Source of the DNA: DATGSF01 sp035302865
GTDB taxonomy: Bacteria > Bacteroidota > Bacteroidia > Chitinophagales > Chitinophagaceae
Length of the DNA stretch: 13,964 bases
Direction: 5' to 3'
Assembly (NCBI GenBank): GCA_035302865.1
Contig: DATGSF010000076.1
Span: forward strand, 1-13,964
Notes under the pieces: generated by a model
What the model saw: only the letters and a program-made list of their open reading frames with translations
Databases searched by the model: none
What the model was told of the DNA's origin: nothing
Program-made: the position numbers and the translations under genes
Shown: positions 7,522 through 13,964 of the stretch, piece by piece
Position numbering within the stretch: the stretch's first letter is position 1
How the letters are laid out: each line of letters begins with the position of its first letter

Positions 7522-8073
7522 TTAAGATTTATTTTCTTCATTTATTTTAATGAGAGCAAAAAGAGCATAATTGATAATATCATGAAAGTTTCCTTCTAAA
7601 CCTTCTGAAATAAGAGTTTTGCCATCATTAATGATTATTTGTTTCATTCTTTCTAGTTTTGTTAAAATAAGATCTACAAAGGAAACTTGCGAAAGCATGC
7701 GCCAAGCTTCACCATAGTCATGGTTTTTTTGCAACATAAGTTCTGTAACGGCTTTTCTCTCGATTGTATATAATTCAACAGCATCTTCCAAACTAAGTTC
7801 TTTTTCGAAGTCAATTGCTTCATGAATTTGAAGCAATCCCATAATCGAGTAATTAACCATAGCTTGAAACTCCTCTTCAATATTATCAGCAATTTTCTGG
7901 ATTCCTGTTTCTTGAATCTGTCGAACACGCCATGCTTTTATAAATATTTGATCTATTAAAGATGCTGGTCTGAAAATTTTCCATGAAGGGCCGTAATCTC
8001 TAGATTTATTATAAAATATTTGAAAGCAAGTGTCAAATGCATTATTATACTGTTCAATAGTTTTATTTGGCAT
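7522..8073 (-). CDS. DUF1599 family protein with internal duplication
   Basis: The 183 residues are two copies of one helical unit. Copy 1 (about 8-85) contains KSRDYGPSWKIFRPASLIDQ and ends MVNYSIMGLLQIHE. Copy 2 (about 100-178) contains KNHDYGEAWRMLSQVSFVDL and ends IINYALFALIKINE. Shared positions include K-x-[RH]-D-Y-G-x-[SA]-W, the [IV]D after SL/SF, a basic R-x-[RK]-Q-I segment, an acidic segment before the NY, and the NY itself. This matches DUF1599 (PF07659), a family that has been linked to nucleotide modification and resembles all-alpha NTP pyrophosphohydrolases such as MazG. The specific reaction is not known. The protein is cytosolic, with no signal peptide or membrane segment. 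It lies between the acetyltransferase (tail to tail) and gpmI (divergent). Confidence 0.88.
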   Translation of the reverse strand: MPNKTIEQYNNAFDTCFQIFYNKSRDYGPSWKIFRPASLIDQIFIKAWRVRQIQETGIQKIADNIEEEFQAMVNYSIMGLLQIHEAIDFEKELSLEDAVELYTIERKAVTELMLQKNHDYGEAWRMLSQVSFVDLILTKLERMKQIIINDGKTLISEGLEGNFHDIINYALFALIKINEENKS

Positions 8074-8104
8074 TGTATAAATATAGAGGAATGATTTAAA
8101 ATAT

Positions 8105-8134
8105 AAGTTGGAAGATAAGATTTTTTTCCAATTT
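8105..8134. other. Inverted repeat in the DUF1599/gpmI divergent gap
   Basis: AAGTTGGAA at 8105-8113 pairs with TTCCAATTT at 8126-8134 across a 12-base T-rich loop, giving 9 bp with one G/T pair. It lies upstream of the gpmI -7 element and in the probable leader region of the DUF1599 gene. It could be an operator half-site pair or a leader hairpin, but in such A/T-rich sequence it could also be chance. Confidence 0.25.
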
Positions 8135-8196
8135 TAAGGAAAGGTTCTGCATTTATCTTCTTTATTAAAAATAGTACAAACAGAAATTAAAATTCT

Positions 8197-8204
8197 TAAC
8201 TTTG
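8197..8204 (+). promoter_or_regulatory. -7 promoter element for gpmI
   Basis: TAACTTTG is an exact match to the Bacteroidota TAnnTTTG -7 element, ending 32 bp before the ATG at 8237. This implies transcription starting near 8210 with a short leader. A clear TTTG at -33 is absent. A transcription start near 8210 also favours the ATG at 8237 over the in-frame TTG at 8222, which would have a leader of only about 10 nt. Confidence 0.6.
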
Positions 8205-8236
8205 TAATAATTCTTACAAAATTGAATATAACAATA

Positions 8237-9799
8237 ATGATTGCCAAAAATGATCGCAAAGCCTTTTTAGTTATTTTAGACGGTTGGGGAATTGGAGGAG
8301 ATAAAGATTCTGATGCTATTTATCATGCTAATACCGAATATTTTGATGGGCTATTAAAGAAATATGCCAATACAACTTTAAAAACACATGGACTTTCTGT
8401 AGGTTTACCTAAAGGACAAATGGGAAACTCGGAAGTGGGACATTTAAATATTGGAGCTGGTAGGGTTGTATATCAAGAGTTACAAAGAATACATCAAGCA
8501 ATAAAAAATGAGGCTTTAAAGAATAATGAAATTCTACAAAGTACTTTTAAATATACCTTAGAAAATAAAAAGGCACTTCACCTTATAGGAATTTTTAGTG
8601 ATGGAGGTGTTCATGGTCATATAGATCATTTAAAAGCCTTAATAGAATATGCGGAAGAGGCTGGTTTGAAAAATATATATGTTCATGGCTTCACTGATGG
8701 TAGAGATACAGATCCAAATAATGGGGAAAAATATTTAATAGATTTCTTGAGGTTTTTGGAAGGGAAAAACACCAAGTTAGCGAGCTTGACTGGTAGATTT
8801 TATGCAATGGATAGAGATAAAAGATGGGATAGAATAGCTGTGGCTTATAATGCCTTAATAAAGGGTGAGGGAGAACTGACTACGGATATGTTGCAGACAT
8901 TAAGAAATGCCTATAAAAACGGGAAAACTGATGAGTTTCTTAACCCAATAATTTATTCCCTAGATGGAGGAAATCCAATAACTAAGATTCAGGAAAATGA
9001 TGCTGTCATATGCTATAATTTTAGAACGGATAGATGCAGAGAAATTACTGAAGCACTTACGCAAATAGCTATTCCAACTGAGTTTATGGAGCCTTTATCT
9101 TTGCATTATGTTACCATGACAGAGTATGATGCTTCTTATCGGAATGTGGAAGTTATTTTTAAGAAAAATGATTTGCAAAATACTTTAGGAGAGATATTAT
9201 CTCATGCAGGAAAAAAACAATTAAGAATTGCCGAAACAGAAAAATATCCTCATGTTACTTTTTTCTTCTCTGGAGGAAGAGAGGAAGTATTTAAAGGAGA
9301 AAAAAGAATTTTGATTCCTTCACCAAAAGATGTGGCAACTTATGATTTGAAGCCTGAAATGAGTGCTTTTAGTATTACTGAAGCTATATTAAAAGAGCTT
9401 GAAGAAAAGAGTGCAGATTTTATTTGCTTAAATTATGCTAATGCTGATATGGTTGGACATACTGGAGTTTGGGAGGCAGCTATAAAAGCTTGCGAAACCG
9501 TGGATATATGCTTGAGTAAAATAGTACCGAAAGCTATTGAAAATGATTATGCTTTATTTATAATTGCTGATCATGGAAATTCTGATTATATGATAAATGC
9601 GGATGGTAGTCCAAATACAGCACACACCACGAATTTGGTTCCATTTATTTTTATTCCACAAAAAATGGATTTGAATAAATATGTTTTAAAAACTGGAAAA
9701 CTAGCTGATATAGCACCAAGTATTTTAAACTATATGCATATTGAAATACCTGAGGAAATGACAGGACAGGTATTGATTGAAAAAGATGGAAAAGAATAA
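8237..9799 (+). CDS. gpmI: 2,3-bisphosphoglycerate-independent phosphoglycerate mutase
   Basis: The enzyme interconverts 3- and 2-phosphoglycerate in lower glycolysis and gluconeogenesis, using a phosphoserine intermediate and two metal ions (usually manganese). All expected ligands are visible, counting from the ATG at 8237: D15 in LVILDGWGIGG, nucleophile S65 in GQMGNSEVGH, D404 and H408 in NADMVGHTG, D445 and H446 in ADHGNSD, and H463 in AHTTN. These positions run nearly parallel to the well-studied Geobacillus enzyme. FTDGRDTDPNN and TGRFYAMDRDKRWDR form the substrate-binding part of the transferase domain. The length, 520 residues, is normal. An in-frame TTG at 8222 would add five residues, but the ATG gives the usual family N terminus and fits the promoter better. 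The gene appears monocistronic, with its own promoter and terminator. Confidence 0.97.
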   Translation: MIAKNDRKAFLVILDGWGIGGDKDSDAIYHANTEYFDGLLKKYANTTLKTHGLSVGLPKGQMGNSEVGHLNIGAGRVVYQELQRIHQAIKNEALKNNEILQSTFKYTLENKKALHLIGIFSDGGVHGHIDHLKALIEYAEEAGLKNIYVHGFTDGRDTDPNNGEKYLIDFLRFLEGKNTKLASLTGRFYAMDRDKRWDRIAVAYNALIKGEGELTTDMLQTLRNAYKNGKTDEFLNPIIYSLDGGNPITKIQENDAVICYNFRTDRCREITEALTQIAIPTEFMEPLSLHYVTMTEYDASYRNVEVIFKKNDLQNTLGEILSHAGKKQLRIAETEKYPHVTFFFSGGREEVFKGEKRILIPSPKDVATYDLKPEMSAFSITEAILKELEEKSADFICLNYANADMVGHTGVWEAAIKACETVDICLSKIVPKAIENDYALFIIADHGNSDYMINADGSPNTAHTTNLVPFIFIPQKMDLNKYVLKTGKLADIAPSILNYMHIEIPEEMTGQVLIEKDGKE

Positions 9800-9804
9800 A
9801 TTTA

Positions 9805-9835
9805 AAAAAGGTTGCATTTATTTTGCAACCTTTTT
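9805..9835. terminator. Bidirectional intrinsic terminator after gpmI and the lipoprotein gene
   Basis: AAAAAGGTTGCA (9805-9816) and TGCAACCTTTTT (9824-9835) form a 12-bp stem with a 7-base loop, followed by a T run on the + strand and, because of the A run at 9804-9809, also on the - strand. It starts 6 bp after the gpmI stop and lies about 25 bp past the stop of the convergent lipoprotein gene, so it can end both transcripts. Confidence 0.92.
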
Positions 9836-9859
9836 ATTTGAAATTTATTATAAAACTTA

Positions 9860-10639
9860 TTAATTATTATCTATCGCACGCATAGTTACCCCAAAGCCTT
9901 TTCTGTATCCACTTCCTCCACTTTGTCCTGCTGGTCCTTTGGGTTGGAAAGTCCAGTAAACAATTTCTCTATAAATCAATCCAACATTATAGGCATATAC
10001 TTCTTTAGAGTAATTCTTATATGCATAAGCTGTAGAATCTTCTTCTGGATTATTTAACTCTTGATCAATATGGTTTACTGTTACTGTATGTTTATAGTAT
10101 TGATTTCCAGGATCATATTCCTCATCAAAATTGCTATACTCAAAAACATATTCTGGATCTTGAAAACGTTCTGGAAAACTTGTAGCATGTTCTTCTAAAG
10201 GTAACATGGCCAAACCATTCCATGTTTTTCCATTTTCAATGGGGAATGTTAATTGAATGATATCTAAATTGCTTTGCGTCGTTATTAAACGATTGTTGCT
10301 AATAGTAGCATGAATTACATCACTTGGAACAAAAGGACTGGTGGGTGTTTCACGCTCTGTTACATTAATAACATAACTCACCTCTCCTTCTCCATTTAGG
10401 AAAGAGTCTACACATTCATAACGCATTTGACTTCTATGGTGTATTTCAGCTTTTAAGAAATCATCCCAGTAGATAGAATCTACATTATATAATATATATT
10501 TACCTACTTCTAAAGGATAAAAATTATATCCTAAAGATAATTCTGATAAATCTTCACCTGTCTCTTTTGTACATGATTGAAGATGAAAGACAACAGGAAT
10601 AACGAATAAAACTAATAAAATCTTGCGCATAGAATACAT
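9860..10639 (-). CDS. Predicted lipoprotein of unknown function
   Basis: This 259-residue protein has a lipoprotein signal peptide: MRKILLVLFVIPVVFHLQSC from M4, with the lipobox LQSC and lipidated C23. The mature part starts TKETGED and has no further membrane segment. Its content suggests a beta-rich periplasmic or outer-membrane-anchored domain, with NFYPLEVGKYILYNVDSIYW near the start, TFPIENGKTWNG in the middle and NVGLIYREIVYWTFQP near the end, and a Gly-rich C terminus (PAGQSGGSGYRKGFG). I do not recognise a characterised family. Two starts are possible, the ATG at 10639 and the ATG three codons later at 10630; the second gives a more standard signal peptide. It lies 93 bp downstream of an ECF sigma factor gene in the same direction, so it could be co-transcribed with it or controlled by it. 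Confidence 0.85.
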   Translation of the reverse strand: MYSMRKILLVLFVIPVVFHLQSCTKETGEDLSELSLGYNFYPLEVGKYILYNVDSIYWDDFLKAEIHHRSQMRYECVDSFLNGEGEVSYVINVTERETPTSPFVPSDVIHATISNNRLITTQSNLDIIQLTFPIENGKTWNGLAMLPLEEHATSFPERFQDPEYVFEYSNFDEEYDPGNQYYKHTVTVNHIDQELNNPEEDSTAYAYKNYSKEVYAYNVGLIYREIVYWTFQPKGPAGQSGGSGYRKGFGVTMRAIDNN

Positions 10640-10732
10640 TTTCTATAAATAGTTACTATTTTTCAAATCGAAAGATAATGCTTAAAATTAAAACTTCCTA
10701 TTTTTTTAAAATAAATCACTTAAAATTTATTT

Positions 10733-11344
10733 TTATCTTATAGCTATTTTCTTTTCATTAATTTCTTTTCTCAAATTCTGTAAGCCATAACGCATTCTGC
10801 CTAAAGCTGTATTTATACTTACATTAGTGATTTTAGCAATTTCCTTAAAACTAAATTCACCATAAATGCGCAAAATAATCACCTCTCTCTGTTCTCTCGG
10901 TAACAACTGCAATAAACTTTGAATGATTTGAGATTTTTCATTTTGAATTAATTCTCTTTCTTTATTATAAGAGTCGGATAAAGGAATAAAGCTAAGTATT
11001 TCTTCACCATTCGCAACTAAATAGTTTCGATTTCTTTTCTCCCTTCTAAAGTGATCAATACATAGGTTATTTGCAATTCTTTGCGCCCAAGGCAAAAATT
11101 TTCCTTGTTCTTTATAGTTTGATTTTCTTAATTGCTTGAATATTTTAATGAATGTTTCTTGAAAAATCTCATCAGCTATATAATAATTTTTTACTGTGTA
11201 AAAAATATTGGTATAAATAGCATTTTTATGTTTTTCAATTAATTGTCTTAAAGCTATTTCATTTCCGTCTCTTTGATAACTCTTGATAAGTTCTTCATCA
11301 CTAGCTAATAAATAAGTATACTCTTCCATTAGATATATTACCAT
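10733..11344 (-). CDS. ECF-type RNA polymerase sigma factor
   Basis: The 203 residues show the two-domain layout of ECF sigma factors. Region 2 (about 31-105) includes ADEIFQETFIKIFKQL and the -10-recognition helix KFLPWAQRIANNLCIDHFRR. Region 4 (about 135-195) has LLPREQREVIILRIYGEFS, then the helix-turn-helix FKEIAKITNVSINTALGRMR. It redirects RNA polymerase to a set of stress or envelope promoters. Two starts are possible: the ATG at 11344, preceded by AAAGAGAAATA, and the ATG at 11329 (MEEYTYLL), five codons in; family N termini would fit either. No FecR-like or zinc-finger anti-sigma gene lies next to it, which is unusual for the class. The only close same-strand gene downstream is the lipoprotein. 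Confidence 0.93.
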   Translation of the reverse strand: MVIYLMEEYTYLLASDEELIKSYQRDGNEIALRQLIEKHKNAIYTNIFYTVKNYYIADEIFQETFIKIFKQLRKSNYKEQGKFLPWAQRIANNLCIDHFRREKRNRNYLVANGEEILSFIPLSDSYNKERELIQNEKSQIIQSLLQLLPREQREVIILRIYGEFSFKEIAKITNVSINTALGRMRYGLQNLRKEINEKKIAIR

Positions 11345-11347
11345 TAT

Positions 11348-11369
11348 TTCTCTTTAAGGGAAAAGAGAA
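11348..11369 (-). promoter_or_regulatory. Hairpin abutting the ECF sigma start codon
   Basis: On the transcribed strand, TTCTCTTT and AAAGAGAA form an 8-bp perfect stem with a 6-base loop (TCCCTT), ending 3 bases before the ATG at 11344. The right arm contains the purine-rich AAAGAGAA that would be the only ribosome-binding-like sequence of this gene, so the hairpin could mask translation initiation. It is short and A/T-rich, and may be chance. Confidence 0.35.
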
Positions 11370-11479
11370 GATTATTAAATATAAAAATAAGGGTAAATGT
11401 TATCTCAAATAAGAAAATATTTATGATTGTCTAATGATATAGACCACAATTTTAGGAAAAAGATTGGGTATGACAAAAT

Positions 11480-12634
11480 TTATTTTTTAAAACTAAAATT
11501 TGCACTAATTGGATAATGGTCGGATAAGCCTATATCTTCTTTATAAAAACCTTCAGCTTTTAAGTTTTCTTTGTCATATAAAATATAGTCTATTCTTAAT
11601 GTCGGAAATATTTTATCAAAAGTCCTTCCTAAACCCACACCTTTACTAATAAAAGCATCTCCCATATTGCCTTTGATTTTTCTATAGGAATAGGAACTGG
11701 GAATATCATTAAAATCTCCACATATAATTAAAGGGTTTTCAAAATGTATTTTTAAAGAGTCAATATCATTTGCTAAAGCAGATCTTTCTGCTGAAGCGTA
11801 TATTAAGCTTTTAATTATTCTTTTTAGAGGACTTTTTTCTATTGCCGCTGTGTATTTACTTTTTACTTCATCAATATATTCAATATCCTTGGATTTTATT
11901 CCTGTCGAAGTCAAATGCACTGTTGCTAAATCTATACTGTGTGTTTCATCAATACTGATTTCAGTATAAAGCAATTTATAATTATTATGACTTAAATTAA
12001 ATACCTTCTCTTGTTCAATTGGAAATTTTGAAAATATAGCTAAACCAACATCAATTATTTCTCCTTTTTCTGCTCGGATATTCATAGTACTCTTATGCAT
12101 TTTTGATTCAGAAGCTAAAGCCACATAAGGGTATCCTAATTGTTGTATTATTTCAGTATAAGGTAAAGAATTGGCTTTCGTATCCCAATAATATTCTTGT
12201 AAAACTAAAATGTCAGGTTGCTCTTTTTCCAGATATTGAATAATTTTAGCTTTAGAGGTTTCATCTTCGGTCCATTCGCCTAAATCAAATAAATGTACAT
12301 TCCAACTTAAAATTTTTATTCCTTTCTCCGTTGCTTTTGTTTTATTAGATCCAAAATAATTCCAAGCCAATATTGGCTCCCAGGTATTATGGGTAAAAAC
12401 CAGAGCTAAGAATGAATAAAGTATTCTCCATTTCTTCTTAGTAAACAACCAAAAAACCAAAAAAAATGCATTTGTTATTAAAGCGAAAAATGTTGTAAAA
12501 CTCCATAAAGACCATAGTGTAGCAGCTCCAGCAGGATCTTTTGTCGAGGCATAACAACATAATATAATCCAGATAATAGCCAACCAATTTATTAATATAG
12601 CTAAGAGTCGTATAAGTTTTCGAATTAAAAACAT
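11480..12634 (-). CDS. Membrane-anchored endonuclease/exonuclease/phosphatase family protein
   Basis: The 384 residues begin with about three membrane segments (roughly 7-27, 42-65, 69-82), followed by a complete EEP (DNase I/exonuclease III-like) catalytic domain. Key residues are present in order: N112 in LSWNVH, E147 in LVLQE, H240 in TVHLTS, D307 and N309 in ICGDFND, D349 in RIDYIL, and D372-H373 in LSDHYP. This fold cleaves phosphodiester or phosphomonoester bonds with magnesium. The substrate could be nucleic acid, a phospholipid or a phosphoinositide-like compound, and the sequence does not decide. The domain probably faces one side of the inner membrane. It follows the rhomboid-like gene by 18 bp in the same direction, so the three genes to the right and this one form an operon-like run. 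Confidence 0.9.
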   Translation of the reverse strand: MFLIRKLIRLLAILINWLAIIWIILCCYASTKDPAGAATLWSLWSFTTFFALITNAFFLVFWLFTKKKWRILYSFLALVFTHNTWEPILAWNYFGSNKTKATEKGIKILSWNVHLFDLGEWTEDETSKAKIIQYLEKEQPDILVLQEYYWDTKANSLPYTEIIQQLGYPYVALASESKMHKSTMNIRAEKGEIIDVGLAIFSKFPIEQEKVFNLSHNNYKLLYTEISIDETHSIDLATVHLTSTGIKSKDIEYIDEVKSKYTAAIEKSPLKRIIKSLIYASAERSALANDIDSLKIHFENPLIICGDFNDIPSSYSYRKIKGNMGDAFISKGVGLGRTFDKIFPTLRIDYILYDKENLKAEGFYKEDIGLSDHYPISANFSFKK

Positions 12635-12652
12635 GCAATAAATTTATTAAAA

Positions 12653-13540
12653 TTATAACTCTTTACTTATTTGCTCCAAGGTTTCTTTCTCCTTTTTGCT
12701 TAAACTTTCTATACCTTTTTGATGTATTTTTTCAAGTATATCATTTAGAGTTTCTTCTTTATTCTTATAATCAGAGGTATAATTTTGTTTTAAAACTTTT
12801 AAGCGATTTTTGGGATTAGGGTTTTTAATATCTCCATCAAATTTTGCATTAAATTTTTCTAAACTTTTATAAACCTTTTGACCAATTCTAATCCCTCTCT
12901 TTACCATATTAATATACACCCAAGCGAGACCAATAGCCATTAAATATAGGATATAAAATACTAAAGGTGGATTTGAAAGGCCTAATCTTAAAAGTATAAA
13001 TATAATAATTGCCACCCATAATGGAAAAGAAAAGTGTTGAGAAATATAATACCTGTATTTAGGAGCAATAAAGAATGCTGCACTTGCAAAAGATAAAATT
13101 CCTAGGTCACTGCCTTTCAAATAAATACCAGAAGGTAAAGGTAAAACAAAACTAATGAGTATTAATAAAATGCCAATTCCTATTTGACTAAAGAAGAATA
13201 GAGGTATTATTTCCTTGTATCCAATTAAGGTTTGAACAACAGAACCAAATAAATACATCCATATTAAATTAGTTAACATTGATAAAATGCCTTCCTCTAC
13301 TAAGGAATAACTTAATAAAGTCCATGGTTTTTGTATCCATTCTGAAAAGTTACCCAATCCTATATAAGGCCACATTTGACCGGCAACAGCTCCAGGATTA
13401 TCCGAAATAATAATTAATATTACTTTTACTGCATGAAAAAATATATAAAATACACAAAGCAATATAATTAAATGGATGATCCCATTTCTGTTATATAAGG
13501 TATTGTTGAATAATTTTCTATTTAAAAGAGAAGACCTCAT
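12653..13540 (-). CDS. Catalytically inactive rhomboid-like membrane protein with DUF6576-like tail
   Basis: The 295 residues have about six hydrophobic segments (about 21-45, 78-105, 111-133, 142-160, 172-188, 193-211) and a charged cytosolic tail. The rhomboid fold is suggested by KPWTLLSYSLVEEG and NLIWMYLFGSVVQTLIG, which correspond to the usual PWTL..F.H and N..WL...G..E...G of the family. The catalytic features are missing: the GxSG loop reads GSDLGILS (143-150), with Asp where the serine should be; the last segment has no histidine; and the usual loop histidines are replaced (LVEEGILSML). The tail LNDILEKIHQKGIESLSKKE (264-283) resembles the short DUF6576-type domain on Bacteroidota rhomboids. 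It begins 5 bp after the stop of an active rhomboid, suggesting the two work together. What the inactive partner does is not known. Confidence 0.82.
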   Translation of the reverse strand: MRSSLLNRKLFNNTLYNRNGIIHLIILLCVFYIFFHAVKVILIIISDNPGAVAGQMWPYIGLGNFSEWIQKPWTLLSYSLVEEGILSMLTNLIWMYLFGSVVQTLIGYKEIIPLFFFSQIGIGILLILISFVLPLPSGIYLKGSDLGILSFASAAFFIAPKYRYYISQHFSFPLWVAIIIFILLRLGLSNPPLVFYILYLMAIGLAWVYINMVKRGIRIGQKVYKSLEKFNAKFDGDIKNPNPKNRLKVLKQNYTSDYKNKEETLNDILEKIHQKGIESLSKKEKETLEQISKEL

Positions 13541-13545
13541 AATAT

Positions 13546-13964
13546 TTATCGATTAAAAGGATTATAACGAATTTTCCAAATCCTGAATAAAATATAAGCA
13601 AATAACATACCACCAACATGTGCGAAATGCGCAACATTATCACCTGGATTATTAGCAAACCCTTGCCATAACTCTATCAATGCATATACTGCTACAAAGT
13701 ACTTTGCTCGGATAGGAAATAAAAAGTAAAGATAGATATGTATATTAGGAAATAGATAGCCAAAAGCAAATAAAACTCCAAATACAGCCCCTGAAGCCCC
13801 AACAGTAGGAATATTAATTTTTAAATTCGGTCTCCAAATAATGGATTCGTACTCCTCTGCGCTTAAAGAATTGATATAAGCCAATGCTTCCCTCATTTCC
13901 CAATGAAAAACACCCATGTGTAAAGCTGCTGCTCCAATCCCACAAACTAAATAAAATATTATAA
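13546..13964 (-). CDS. Rhomboid family intramembrane serine protease, 5' partial
   Basis: The frame stays open from the apparent ATG at 13917 to the window edge, reading IIFYLVCGIGAAALH before it, which is a typical rhomboid membrane segment, so the real start lies outside. Counting from that internal Met, the catalytic serine is S42 in GASGAVFG (codon 13792-13794) and the catalytic histidine is H100 in AHFAHVGGM (codon 13618-13620), with additional H97. This makes an intact Ser-His dyad that cleaves transmembrane segments of substrate proteins. A loop of about 30 residues (EALAYINSLSAEEYESIIWR) precedes the catalytic segment, as in many Bacteroidota rhomboids. Part of the N-terminal half, including the first membrane segments, is missing. 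It heads a close-packed run with the inactive rhomboid-like gene and the EEP-family gene. Confidence 0.92.
   Translation of the reverse strand, partial: IIFYLVCGIGAAALHMGVFHWEMREALAYINSLSAEEYESIIWRPNLKINIPTVGASGAVFGVLFAFGYLFPNIHIYLYFLFPIRAKYFVAVYALIELWQGFANNPGDNVAHFAHVGGMLFAYILFRIWKIRYNPFNR

Noticed and set aside
7674..7928. 84-residue reading frame on the - strand
   Set aside because: It is a shifted frame within the DUF1599 gene, without its own motifs.
8222..8224. TTG as the gpmI start
   Set aside because: The ATG at 8237 gives the normal family N terminus and a more reasonable leader after the -7 element at 8197-8204.
10647..10661. 7-bp inverted repeat AAATAGT/ACTATTT upstream of the lipoprotein gene
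   Set aside because: It is short and wholly A/T-rich apart from one pair per arm, so expected by chance; no supporting promoter element was seen.
11426..11450. Imperfect inverted repeat (ATTGTCTA and TAGA..CAAT) downstream of the EEP-family gene
   Set aside because: The stem is interrupted by a 3-base bulge and no T run follows on the - strand, so a terminator call is not supported.
12438..12638. 66-residue reading frame on the - strand
   Set aside because: It is a shifted frame over the N-terminal membrane segments of the EEP-family gene.

Overview
The window looks like a low-GC Bacteroidota chromosome segment. The evidence is: two secreted proteins with C-terminal sorting domains typical of the type IX secretion system (T9SS), a BT_3928/DoxX-type membrane protein next to a DUF1599 protein, TAnnTTTG-type promoter elements, and start codons that follow A-rich stretches more often than Shine-Dalgarno sites. 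The order within the phylum cannot be fixed from this sequence. No rRNA, tRNA, CRISPR array, insertion sequence or prophage was seen. Coding density is high and the longest gene-free stretch is about 170 bp (2010-2179).

Layout. (1) Positions 1-4717, + strand: a tandem pair of paralogous, multidomain, T9SS-exported surface or secreted proteins. The first lacks its signal peptide because the window begins inside the gene. The second carries an extra domain of about 150 residues nested in one Ig-like domain. (2) Positions 4768-6967, - strand: a two-gene unit of a DoxX/BT_3928 membrane protein followed 1 bp later by DNA polymerase IV (dinB). It converges on the surface-protein pair at a long, almost perfectly palindromic terminator that runs into the last codons of dinB. 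(3) Positions 7086-8073: an ElaA-like acetyltransferase (+) that converges, with a single base between stops, on a DUF1599 protein (-) built of two repeats. (4) Positions 8237-9799: cofactor-independent phosphoglycerate mutase gpmI (+) with a good -7 promoter element and a strong bidirectional terminator. (5) Positions 9860-11344, - strand: a lipoprotein of unknown function downstream of an ECF sigma factor with no visible anti-sigma partner. (6) Positions 11480-13964, - strand: a tight operon of an active rhomboid protease (cut by the window edge), a catalytically dead rhomboid-like protein, and a membrane-anchored endonuclease/exonuclease/phosphatase family protein.

Most of this is ordinary Bacteroidota housekeeping and cell-surface content. 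The most interesting points are the nested domain that separates the two surface paralogues, the active/inactive rhomboid pair coupled to a membrane phosphodiesterase-fold enzyme, the terminator that also encodes the dinB clamp-binding tail, and a hairpin abutting the start codon of the ECF sigma gene. I found no convincing sign of a wholly new defence or mobile system.
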